From Diadema setosum (taxonomy: Eukaryota > Echinodermata > Echinoidea > Diadematoida > Diadematidae): DNA of 64,000 nt. Below the pieces are notes generated by a model that searched no databases, was not told the origin of the DNA, and was given only the letters and a program-made list of their open reading frames with translations. The stretch's first letter is position 1. Each line of letters starts with the position of its first letter. The stretch is from positions 25,534,934-25,598,933 of the forward strand of contig NC_092688.1 of NCBI RefSeq assembly GCF_964275005.1. The letters run 5' to 3'. Made by a program: the position numbers and the translations under genes. Below are positions 1-10,964 of this stretch, piece after piece.

Positions 1-531
1 CAGTGAGCTTTTCAGAGCGCATACCGTAATCATGGAGAAGACATACCGAGTATAGATTGGTATTTCCCAAAGAATTACTCCGCGGGGAACGACACGACTG
101 TGTATATTCCGAGTAGTGCGTAATTTTGTAGGTAAGGTTTGTCTTGTGTCAACGCATTTGAATGACTTATTTCAATTTTTCATCATATATGGAAGTATTA
201 ATTCCAGGAACTTAAAACAGCAGCCATTAGCGCGCTCTATGTCATGTCGAGTGTTGTAGGTGAAGGCTCAAATGGAACATATTCGTCATTAACCGCGCTC
301 AAATGTAGATAACTTTCATATAAGGTACAAATGAAAATATATACATATATACACGTACATGTATATATCAGAAATTTTCGCAACTCCGTCACTTCAAGAC
401 AAAAATAAAATGCTGTCTTTTTTCTCTATCTCTCCGTCTTACACTATTTAGAAAGATTACTGAAGATCATATTAAATTGTTAATAATATACTGTCGAATG
501 GACTTTTTTTATGACATACCGTTTGCTTTAC
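1..531. other. Intron DNA of gene C, nothing recognised
   Basis: This stretch lies 3' of the sushi exon of gene C on the minus strand, so it should be the intron leading to stalk exons outside the window. No exon-like open frame with splice sites was recognised. It is AT-rich and loosely resembles the matching position in gene A, about 27.5-27.85 kb. Confidence 0.5.
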
Positions 532-741
532 TTTCAACTGCTTGGCAAGAAGGGACCGAAGTGTTCCAAACCGGGAAGTAAGTCGACCATCCCGGTTGTA
601 TCACACACTGCAGTGTCGAACTCCCGTTGATGGCGTAACCTTTGTCACAGATGAGAGTGAGCTTGGACCCGAAACGTATGATATCCGAGTCCCAACTTCC
701 ATTGGGCACAATCCCAGGATGATGACAAAATCCGACAGAGA
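532..741 (-). CDS. Sushi/CCP domain exon, gene C
   Basis: A 210-nt exon opens after ttattgaaag and ends before GTAAAG, phase 1 at both ends. It encodes one sushi (complement control protein) module with four cysteines at FCHHPG, LICDKGY, LQCVI and PSCQ, and the typical Gly and Trp residues between cysteines 3 and 4. Sushi modules are extracellular adhesion or ligand-binding folds. Its exact counterpart is the 210-nt sushi exon of gene A. The mature domain starts near SVGFC, so an upstream Met would lie outside the exon. Confidence 0.85.
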
Positions 742-1535
742 CTTTCAATAAAGGAGACATGTATAGGGAATCCCAATAAGCCACAAGGGAAAACTTAAAA
801 TAATCATATCACTACGATATATGACGTGGAATAATCATAATGAAGAAAATACTAAAATCACATGTAAACAGATCACTTTTGTGTCTCTGCTGGTAAGGTC
901 CAGATACCTGATCATCTGCTAAAATAAATTTAAAGGTCCAGTTTACCTTTGGGAGCAGTGATTTCAAAAATGTTCAAGATATCACATTTGATGCATATGT
1001 GTAGGTCTGTTGTATCATAAAACGTCCTACCATATGAAATATTTGCAATAAAACCTAAAATGTAAGGAAATATCAGGGTTTTTCTCAATAAACCGTAACT
1101 GTATACGGTTTAGTCTGGAAACATTTTTATTATAACTATTGTTCACATTTCGTGTATTTAACAACACTTAACATCGATTATACGGATTCAAATTTTGACA
1201 GTGGTTGTTTCTATCCCTAACTCACATTTTAGAACTATTTTAAAGCACTAATGCTTTCATCTGCAAATGGTAAATTATGCCTTTAAGTCTAGCTGACTAT
1301 TAGCACAGAACGTAAACACAGTTATAAACATTGATTGTATAAAATAGAAAACAGAAAACATATATCATGAAGTTTATTTTTGTTATCAAAGGTATGAACA
1401 TGACAAAGCATATCGTGAGAATTACATGTATGGACAGTAACTGAAAAAATAATACCGTCGTCACTATTATCACTGATGCTTGCAACACTTATTTCACTCT
1501 CTGATGTCAGGTAATCTTTGCTTCTGAATACTTAC
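742..1535. other. Short intron between sushi and WSC exons, gene C
   Basis: This is 794 nt of AT-rich intron with no recognised feature. The same intron in gene A is about 5.1 kb because LINEs inserted there, so this copy approximates the original intron length. Confidence 0.6.
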
Positions 1536-1805
1536 GGCTAAATGAACGATGTTGGTTGTGTTCAAACTGTGTCGCAAGTGGACATGTCCAATTGTGAGAA
1601 AAGTTCCCGCCAGAAATGATATGCGCATACGTTTCAGACTGAAAACAAATGCACAATTCTTGATGCATGACAGCAACGCCATTGCTTTCGGGCTTTCCTC
1701 TACAGGTAGACATGCACTCGCCGTCCGAATCAACGCCAAATTCGGTGTTAAATGTTGTTTGAAAGTTTAGTTGGTTGTCTTTGTAGCATCCAAGAAATCC
1801 AGGTT
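1536..1805 (-). CDS. WSC-like domain exon, gene C
   Basis: A 270-nt exon lies between a tgcgtag acceptor and a GTAAGT donor, phase 1 at both ends. The peptide begins PGFLGCYKDN, has CMSTC about 30 residues on, a CICF motif and a final WTCP. The GCY start, CxxxC and CxC spacing fit a WSC domain, a secreted or cell-surface module thought to bind carbohydrate. PAN/apple is a weaker alternative. The gene A copy has the same length but reads CIYF in place of CICF, so one cysteine differs. Confidence 0.75.
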
Positions 1806-2007
1806 CTACGCAGTGACAGAATGTTATAATTATTTCAACCTTCCAATACCTGATGCTTTGAAGTGTGCATTATGCCAAATGTATTTTTAACAACAGCTAG
1901 CCACAAATTATCCCTGAAATGACAGTTTGATAAGTGTTTCTGTTTGAATACAGGTCAATTACTTCACATCTGTGGCGCCTGAAAATAAAAATTAAACACA
2001 TATGTAC

Positions 2008-2014
<7 letters not shown>

Positions 2015-2083
<69 letters not shown>
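2015..2083. repeat. (TA)n/(TG)n microsatellite
   Basis: An uninterrupted alternating TA run passes into a TG run, inside the gene C intron between the WSC and second SRCR exons. Confidence 0.95.
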
Positions 2084-2314
2084 TGACAGCAGAATCTATG
2101 GCTCTTAACAGTGTCGAGTTTCATTCCACCATACACAATTGACGACTAAGAGAACACTATGTTCGCATACGTCAATCACACTATTTCAATGTTTCCATGC
2201 GACGTACAGTCACACAAAAGCCTATGATAAAAGATATCAATATGTTTGCGCACATTTTAACTTTAGTGATAACGGAAATATACATGTTTTCATATGACAT
2301 TTTGCATCTCTTAC

Positions 2315-2392
2315 CTCGGCACTGGAGTCTAACAATCCTGTTTGAAGAACACACGGTAGTTGGCATTAGGCAGTCCATTAGACGCAGCGAAT
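2315..2392 (-). CDS. SRCR domain, second-half exon, gene C
   Basis: A 78-nt exon lies between tgcacag and GTAAGA, phase 1 at both ends. It reads SLRLMDCLMPTTVCSSNRIV followed by RLQCRG, the C-terminal third of a scavenger receptor cysteine-rich domain with cysteines 4-6. It completes the SRCR domain begun by the exon at 8,545-8,333, about 5.9 kb upstream on the minus strand. In gene A the two halves are only 0.6 kb apart. Confidence 0.8.
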
Positions 2393-3224
2393 CTGTGCAT
2401 TGATATTGTACAAATCGTTCATGAAATGGATAAAGTTTTAATGCCGCATTTCTCATAAAAGATTGATACATGTAGACAACGGCTCTCATGTGTAATGGAT
2501 ATTCATGTAAAAAGAAAAAAGTTGCACAGCAGCAAAACATAACGAGAATACATGTATCAGGAATGAACGCATATTGGCATTGAAGAGTTCGTGTGTACAG
2601 AGGAAAAGAATCTTATTCTAATGAACTTTTGAGTGCTTCATCTATACCATTTTCAAGTTGATTTTCACGTTGATTTATTTCATTTCCAACAAACAAATAA
2701 TTACAAATACAATGAAACACTCGTATACACAGATGTCAGGAAATCAGTACCACAATGCGATGAATAGAATAACTGTGGTAAATGCACAAGCAATATTGCT
2801 GGAAATGGAGTGGACTGCTAAAAATCAGAGCTTGTAGAATGCAATCCCCTCATAGAAAAAAAAATATTGCAAAAAAACAACAACAACAACAACAACAAAT
2901 TTCCCTAAGCGGTAGTAAAAAAAAAAAAAAAAAAAAAAAAAGACAGACAGAGTAACACACACATACCTGCAAACATACGGACGCACATTAACAAACACAA
3001 GGCGGCTCTCTTGTAAGGAAAAATAGATGAGAGGATAGAAAGATACAGTAGTGAAGAAGGTATTAACCCGAGTGGACACGGGGGGGGGGGGGGAGGAGAG
3101 GGAAATGGTGGGTCATAACCAGGGCACTGGAGGCACAGAAGCACGGGCTCGCTGATGAACAAAAAGTAGTGAGATTAACAAAGCAACAACAATTTTGAAA
3201 ATCAAAAGTAAAAAAAAAAAAAAA
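2393..3224. repeat. Intron DNA with simple repeats
   Basis: No exon is seen. The stretch holds a (CAA)n run near 2,876-2,900, a long A-run near 2,917-2,941 and a G-run near 3,080-3,093. These mark low-complexity intron sequence next to the 3' end of a LINE. Confidence 0.6.
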
Positions 3225-6200
3225 AGACGAATGAATTATTCTGCATACGAAGTTTTAAAATGATTATTTAACTTTAAAGAAAATGTATTAAAACTTTAAA
3301 GCTTCTTTTATATTAATCTCAAGAGAATTCCAGCAATTTTGGTCCAGAAAAGGAGAATAAAGATTTTGCAAAAAAGCGTCCTCGTCAAAAGCAAATGATA
3401 TTCATGGGATTGACGGGTTGGATATGCATGAAAAGTTTCATTCTTTAAAAACATGGAATCAAACACAAGGGGGAGAGAATGGTTGGTGAGTTTATACATT
3501 AATTGTCCTAATTGCAAACGATAAAGGTCATAAATTTTCAAAATATTATTTTCGTGAAATAAATTATAGTATGACTTCTCCACGATTCGTGACAAATGAT
3601 AGAAAGAGCTTTTTTTCTGTAATAATAATATGTGACCCTGCACCTCAAAACAAACAAAAAGTCGCCAGACATGAATTTTTCTTTGCTGTTCAGGTTGTCC
3701 CATGCCATGGTGTTGAGTAAAACTATTCAATCATCAATATTTCACTTTCTTACTCATATTTTAATTTCCGTCTCCCATTATCACTTTCATCATCCTCAGA
3801 GTATTCAAAGCATGTACTCCAGTACTCTAGTATAATTCTTTCTGTATAAGTAGGAAAAGTGCTTCCCCATTCGAGTATCCCATAGTTTAAGTAAGGTAGA
3901 ATCAAAGTAGAATATAACATGAAATGTACATTTTTCTGGAAGATAAAATTTAACTTTGTCTATAATACCTATATTCCTTGAAATAACACGACATACAGAA
4001 TCGATATGTAAACCCCAGGTAAGTTTATTGTCCAGAATCAAACCTAGAAATTTGATGGAAGAGTCATCTTCTAAGACCGTGTCTTCCAGGAAAATATTTC
4101 TCGGTAAATTTTCCAGCGAATTACTGAACAGCATACATTTAGTTTTTTTGCAAATGTATTGTTAATTTGTTCGCTCTTATCCACTGAAGTAACTTCATTA
4201 ATTCACTGTTTAAAGTATCAATTAATCGATCAGAATCAAACTTAGATAAAAACACATTAGTATCATCCGCAAATAATAAGAAAGAGAGGATGTTTGAAGA
4301 ATTTGACATATCATTAACATAGAGAATAGATAAAAGGGGACCTAGTAAGCTTCCTTGAGGAACACCACAGTTAACATTTTGCGTAGTCGATGCATGCCCG
4401 TTGATACGTACAAATTGTTTTCGATAAGTAAGGTAACTCCTAAACCACTCCAAATCCTTTCTTCTGATACCATAATGTGATAATTTGTGAAGTAGTATGT
4501 TGTGGTCTGTGGTATCAAAGGCCTCGGAGAGGTCCAGGAAGACTCCAATAGTATGATGAAATGTATATATCGCTTTTGAAACCCTGTCAAGGAAGGTAAG
4601 GATTGCATGAGATCGGCAATGCTTTTGCCGAAATCCGGATTGATGATCAGAAATAATTTTATGGGTGTCTAAGAACTTCAAAAGCTGATGTAAACAACCC
4701 TTTCTAATATTTTCGAAACAGAGGTTAGCAGGGATATTGGTCTATAATTGGAGACATCTTCCCTTTCCCTCTTTTTATGGACAGGAATTACTTTGGAGAC
4801 TTTCATAGCCTCAGGGTCAACACCATTACTTATAGACAAATTAAATACATGTACAAGTGGATCAACGATATAATCAATAATACTTTTTAAAAGGACATTA
4901 TCAATTCCGTCACATCCAGAGATTTTTTTTTTTTTTTATTCTGAAATACATCTAATAATTCATTTCTATGCAAAGGCATGAAAAACAATGAGCTAGGATT
5001 GGGGACTTCTAAATAATCTTGAAAATTCAGATGAGTATGTGGAATATTTTGGGCAAGATTACTTCCTATTTGTGAAAAATACTGATTAAAATATCAACTA
5101 TTGAGGAAACATCATCAACAAATAAATATCCATGTTTGATTGATGTAATACGGAGTTTGTCCTTATTTTTGTTGATAGCCATATCAATAATTTTCCAAGT
5201 ACTTTGAATATAATCTTTAAACAATTTTATCTGATAAGTGAAATATTTCCGTTTCTCATAACGTAATATTTGTGTGAGGACGTTTTTATATGAAGTGTAT
5301 TTATCATGAGATTGCTGGGTACGTTTAATTTTGTCAGCATAATACAAATTATTCTTTCGATAAATTGACCGCAGTAAAGACTTAGATACCCATGGAAGTC
5401 TAGGGGATCTTTCATAATTTCTAAATTTCTTTTTAACAACAGGAACATGCTTATCCATAACCGAAATTAAAGTACTCATAAACAAATCATAAGCCTCATT
5501 TGTATTTTCGGTATTATATACAAAAGACCAAGCCACATTACCGAGGTCATTTTCAAACCTCTCTGTATTTCAAGGTGTCACCTTCAGGAAAGTTGACACC
5601 GGGTCGTTTATGGTATTTTTTTTTCTGAAGGGGTATGTGAGTGAAAATAGGGTAATGGTCTGATGAATCTGAAAGAATGATACCAGAGACCGGTAAGGGG
5701 TTAATATTACAAAATATATTATCAATAAGAGTTGCCGAGTGATTGCTTACTCGAGTTGGTTTGGTTATAAGGGATAAAAAAGATGTGGACATCATAATAT
5801 CAAGAAAAGATTGAGCCGTATTCATTGTTTGAAACTTAAATAAATCTATATTGAAATCTCCCATAATATAGCAATCTTTATTATGAAATATTGGATTATG
5901 GAATAAATATTGCAAATAATCCAAAAAATCTTGGGTGTTAGAATTAAGAGGTCTATACATTATAGATGCAAGTATGTTTTTGGCACAGGTGACCTTGATT
6001 TCAACACATAATGACTCAACGACTCCGTTCATACAAATTAAATCTTTGTGTACAACGTAATCAAGGTTTTGTTTAACGTATAAACCAACACCGCCCATTC
6101 TATCGCGTCTACTATTTTCTACAAAATCATAGCCTGGAAGAGAATATGCGGAAGCAGAATCCTGAGCAATCCATGTTTCAGTAAGGCCTATTACAGAAAA

Positions 6201-6480
6201 AGATATGTCATGAATATTGTCCAGAAAACAACAAAAATTATCAAAATTCTTGTTCAAGCTCCTTATGTTCAAATGCAATAATGAAAAACAATCAGTGAGT
6301 CCGGTTCAAGATTTGAACTGATTCATAGTATAGCACTTGGAACTTAAATATTGTTCATGATTATCCTCATTAAAGTCTACATCTGTTTCATAAAAATCGA
6401 AATCATAAACAGCAGGATACTCATCATTTTGGGGGTCATTAATTGTATATGATACTGGATCTTAATGAAACATTTCAAAA
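3225..6480 (-). mobile_element. Non-LTR retrotransposon (CR1/Jockey-superfamily LINE), degraded
   Basis: Minus-strand frames give an AP-type endonuclease (LNIRSLNKN, TETW, GGVGLYVK, MGDFNID, SDHYPIF; about 6,278-5,640), a linker, and a reverse transcriptase (FLDLSEAFDTTDHNILLHKL, CGVPQGSLLGPLLS, FADDT; about 4,700-4,140). These are followed by the thumb and the C-terminal region (HAYPTRQSHEYHL; about 3,400). Several frame breaks separate the pieces, so it is inactive. No ORF1 was recognised. The element lies in the intron between the two SRCR exons of gene C. The matching intron of gene A is 0.6 kb and lacks it, so it inserted after the duplication or was lost from A. The clade within the superfamily cannot be fixed by eye. 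Confidence 0.88.
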
Positions 6481-8332
6481 AATTCGTCGATTTTATTATT
6501 GATCTAAAATATAAATGATGAATGGCAAGACCGAACTCGAGTTTCAGCGAGAACCATGCAGAGTGCGTTCGAGTGCACAAGGCGATGACCCAAAGAACAG
6601 AAGAAAGGGATAAGAGAAGAATGCGAGCATCGCTGCGGAAAGAATGAAGTAGGAATAGAGGAAGGGGGAGAGGGAAGCAAGAGAAGACAAAAAGCAAGGG
6701 TTACGAGAGAGCAGAGTACCGACAATAAACAAGGACAACACAAAGACAAGAAAAATATACAGCTTATTACACATAATTCTATAGCTCTTCTTTATGAGTA
6801 ATGAACAACATGCAAAAAAGAGAGCCCTTCCCACCCCATCAAAGTTTGCTGAACCCAAACTATAGATTCAATAAAAATCAAATTATTCGTCAACTCAGAG
6901 TCAGTACAAGAATTCTCCTAACAAAGGAGAAGGGACGAACTAAACCAATCCTCGACGAAAAAAAAAAAAAAAAAAACTGCTGTCAAACATCCACTACATT
7001 ATAATATAATAGAATCTGAAAATACATTATCTTAACAATTCCTTTCAAGCAAATTTTCCATATCGTTAATCATTATACCTACATTTTATCACAGAATCGG
7101 ATTGACGCTACTCCACCAGGTGGAGAGCCTGAAATGAGAGCCGAAGCTAAGTGACACCTCATGACCACATCCATTTTCACTTACGTAAAAACACTATATA
7201 TATGTGCCATTACTTATTCTACTTAAACGAGCAATTCAGCGAATCATCAGGCAACATCACGCCACCCAGCTGAGGGATGACACAGGAGTTAGAAATTGCA
7301 GAAGAGGAAGAAGAAGAAAAGGAGAAGAAAAAAAGCAGCAGTCCTAGTGACAGAAAGCGACGCCACTGACTATGGGCATGACATGATATGAAACAAGGCC
7401 TGCAGTTTGGTTACCCTATTTTCAAAAGAAAAAGGAAAAATAAAACCGAATTCGTGGCGTGCCATGGCATCTTATACAAAAGCATTAGAGTCAATGCAAT
7501 TCAAATTCAATTTGTTGAGAGAAAAGAGGGAAAATAAGTAACACCCGGTAAAAAGACATGACACCATTCCAACTGAACACGGGATTACATAACGCAACAC
7601 TGCTACATCCATTCTCCAAGATTCGTATTACAATATACGTGCCATAGTTATACACTACATTCACAGTTCACTGAACTGACAGGCGATGTCACGCCACCTA
7701 TTCAGAGGATGAACGAGGGAAAAAAAAAAATCCTATCTCATGTCATAAGTAATCGTCACGCAGACCATGGTCATAACACGGTGCAAAAGAACCATTCAGA
7801 TTGTCAGCTATTTCTTCATGAACAGGAAGAGAGGGAGAACGAGAGAAAGAAAGTACGAACATAGCACGCTACATTGTGAATATCGTCTTGAAAAAAAGCA
7901 ACGAAATGAACAAACATAGAGGTATTTGGGTTATTATGCACAACACTTAAGATCTGTGATATAATATTGTTATTTATAAGTGCCATTGCTCATTGTTATG
8001 TACGTATACAGCAAGAAAACTGGCAGTATAGTTTTAAAAAGAAGGGAGATAATGATATTAGGAATTTTGCGATATCGTGATATTAAAAGTGTTGCACGTT
8101 TAGAGAACAAATTGTGGCAACGACAAAAGGCCTATTACCACATTAGCTTCAGTTTATGATTTTTTATTTTTCGGAATATCTTGCAGAGTTTATATTTTGG
8201 ACGCAAAGTGTGCTTTCCAGCGATCAAGTTTATTTGATGAGATACATGGTATTTTACCTGGGATAGTATACATGATTATGCATTCACAAGTTCTGATCTG
8301 CATGCATAATACCGGTTCTGCAGTTCAGTTAC
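6481..8332. other. Intron DNA of gene C, no gene recognised
   Basis: This is AT-rich with A-runs near 6,959-6,978 and 7,721-7,731. Two loosely similar stretches near 7,190-7,280 and 7,630-7,710 share the words gtgccat and cacgccacc and may be an old, diverged duplication. Only short chance open frames are present. Confidence 0.45.
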
Positions 8333-8545
8333 CTTTAGAACATGACAGCATTTGAGTCTTGTTTCGTGTTGCTGAGGCCAAACTCTGACTGGTATACCCC
8401 TTTGCCGCCGGGAAGCCGAGCTCTTCGCAGACCAATTCAGCAGCTTTGGGGGTAAATCCATCAAAGCAGAAATATTTGTCTGATTCGAAAACCACCAGGC
8501 CTTCAAGGGGAGAGGGTCCTTCTACCAGCTTTACCGATGGTATAC
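8333..8545 (-). CDS. SRCR domain, first-half exon, gene C
   Basis: A 213-nt exon starts after ttctaaag and ends before GTAACT, phase 1 at both ends. It reads IPSVKLVEGPSPLEGLVV, then YFCFDGFTPKAAELVCEELG FP and ends LSCSKG. This holds the first three cysteines of a six-cysteine SRCR domain. SRCR modules are extracellular ligand-binding folds common in innate immune receptors, and large SRCR families are known from sea urchins. It is four codons shorter than the gene A exon, the gap falling in the loop after YTSQS. Confidence 0.85.
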
Positions 8546-8639
8546 CTTTAGAATTAATAACCGATGTTCGAAGTATTATTTGGGGTAACTCATAATATAT
8601 AAGCAATCATTCACGTCGTAGCTCATTCTAGGTGAAGAC

Positions 8640-9338
8640 GATTAATTTTGATTTGATTTGATTTGATTTGATTTTGATTTAATTTCATTTTATCGGTTCC
8701 TGCATTATATTATTGCTCATGCAGATACATACACATATATCATATACATTGATGGTACCATACATATAAACGGATATACATAAACATAATTGCTAACAAG
8801 GTAAATTTCTTCATTACCTTTAGAATATACAGCAATACAGTTTCTTCATTGCCTTTACAATGTACAACAGAACATATCAGTGATGCAATGAATAACGCAG
8901 AAGGGCTACAGCTTAAGCATTGCTTGATTTGCATGCAGCCCTTGTACATAATACATAACATATAGGAAAATAGGGGGAGGGATGACTTGCATAGAGATAG
9001 GAAAGGAGAGAGGAGAGGTCTGTCTGCTTTCGCTAATACACAAAGTTAGACCACCTGGATCACTGAATAGTAAAACATGGCAAAATATTTTCTCACCGAG
9101 GTACAGGTGAACAGTTACAGGTCGTGGTCGGTTACATAACATTACGCAATAAATTCTGAACGGCGATAATTCAACGAGGGAATTTCATAAACAATACAAT
9201 TGCAATGACATTTTATAAGATCACTGATATCCAGAGAGCAGCCTTGTCTTTACAGCTTTCTTGAAAGAATATATAGACTTTAAAGTTCAAATTTCTGAAG
9301 GAAGAGAGTTCCAAATATCAGGTCCAGTGTGTCTGATA
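8640..9338 (-). mobile_element. 3' end of a LINE with (AAATC)n tail
   Basis: On the minus strand, 9,338 onward reads the LINE C-terminal signature RHTGPDIWNSLPSEI, interrupted once, and ends SFKKAVKTRLLSGYQ. A 3' UTR follows, with a microsatellite tail of TTTGA units on the plus strand (8,646-8,683). Its upstream part continues at 14,125, beyond a hAT-like insertion. Confidence 0.8.
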
Positions 9339-9373
9339 CAAGGGCGTACCGAGGGGGGGGGGGTGTTTTGGGT

Positions 9374-9453
9374 GTTCAAACACCCCCCTTTGCCAAAAGG
9401 GGGTGTTTGAGGTGTTCAAACACCTCCCTTGGGCAAAAGGGAGGTGTTTGAGC
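9374..9453. repeat. Two adjacent subterminal hairpins
   Basis: TCAAACACCCCCCTTTGCC pairs with the following GGGGGTGTTTGA. A second unit, TCAAACACCTCCC..GGGAGGTGTTTGA, follows directly. Subterminal hairpins of this sort are common in MITE-like elements and could be where the transposase bound. Confidence 0.8.
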
Positions 9454-10786
9454 TGTTCAACACCCCTCTTCAGCAATGTTTAGATGTTGACAAAATGAAA
9501 CAAAAGCTGTCTTTACCGCTTTTATTTCCGTTTTGAATTCCGCCTTTCCTTTCTTTTGTGTTCATTTTCTCTCTCTCTCTCTCTCTCTTCCTTGTTTTAT
9601 CTTAATGTTTGTGTGGATGATGATACATTATGGAGTTACATAGTATCATACGCACTAAAGAACTCGTGTACAGTATAGTGTTAATACTACGTTACTGCAC
9701 CGCGCGCGAAGCTGACCACCAAAAGTGTGCACCAGATCGCTTAATTTCAGGTCTGAAAATGCAAAATCTTCCTCGTCTGAGAGGGGGGTATCCCCCCTCC
9801 CACATCCTCCCCCCACTCGGTCGCTCCGCTCCCTCGCACAGATATTCGCACAGAAGTCCCTCCCCCACCCACCATCATTACAGAACGATGCCCCTGGGAT
9901 GATTGCTTTATTGACTTAAATCAAGAAAATAGAAAAATACAATACCTACAGGAAGATAATACCAGTACGTTATTACATACAAAGAAATGGAGATCCATAT
10001 TACCCTTTCATTGAATATATTTGGGTATTATTCAGGGCTATGCTACGTTTTTAAAGGGGGGGGGGTCAAAATCCCCTGTCAGTCAAGAAGAAAGAAAATC
10101 AAAAGATAAGAGAAACAACAACAAAAATTCTTCGTTCTTTCAAGGTCTGATTTTCCGCCAAAAGTCGGCTGACAAGCAAAAGAAAAAAAAAAAACAAAAA
10201 AAAAGTCTTCATATTTTTGCTGCCACTTCCCTCATACTTTATATTTCATGCAAAACAGTGGTACATTCGATCCCTGTTAACTGTGTGTGTGTGGGGGGGG
10301 GGGCGCCAAGCTTCCCCCCCCCCCCATCCGCTGGTAAAGAAAGAATTAAAAAAAAAAACTTACAAAAATGGTAATTCAAGGGTTAGTAAACTGCTTTTGA
10401 AATCGACATGAAAGGGGGATCAAGAAATAAGATATTTTTCTAAGATTTCTTTTAACCATAAATTAAGAGGTATATAACGTGAAACATTGTTCAAAAAGTC
10501 CGGAGCCGACAAAATATTGCGATTCAGCATGATTCCTGGTTGGCATTCTGAATATAAGCAGGATGTGCGCAGTGTACTCAGAACATCCAAACGGCAAAAA
10601 GAGTCGCTGCAACGTTGCGTTGTGATGTAGAATGTACACCTTTGTACCTTACGCTTCGTATATATCAAAGCTAGATCATTAATGATTTTGCAGTGTTGCT
10701 TTATACATACTAGGCTATATCAAAATGCCTTGCATTGCCAATAATAAGACTTGACCTGGGCTATTTCCTAACTTTTTCGTGTATAT

Positions 10787-10824
<38 letters not shown>

Positions 10825-10964
10825 AACAATTGGAGGATGTTCTAAAGTGCAGATTTTGGATATCCTTCCCCCATTTGGTCACTTCGACGCCCCCTCGCTG
10901 GTCATACCTCCCCAAATCATGAACATAAACCGACACCCTTGACTACCAGTGGCGAATCCGCCCC

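Noticed and set aside
6377-6858. Overlapping minus-strand frames upstream of the first LINE, considered as LINE ORF1
   Set aside because: They are hydrophobic, low-complexity and overlap in three frames. No zinc knuckle or RRM-like motif was found.
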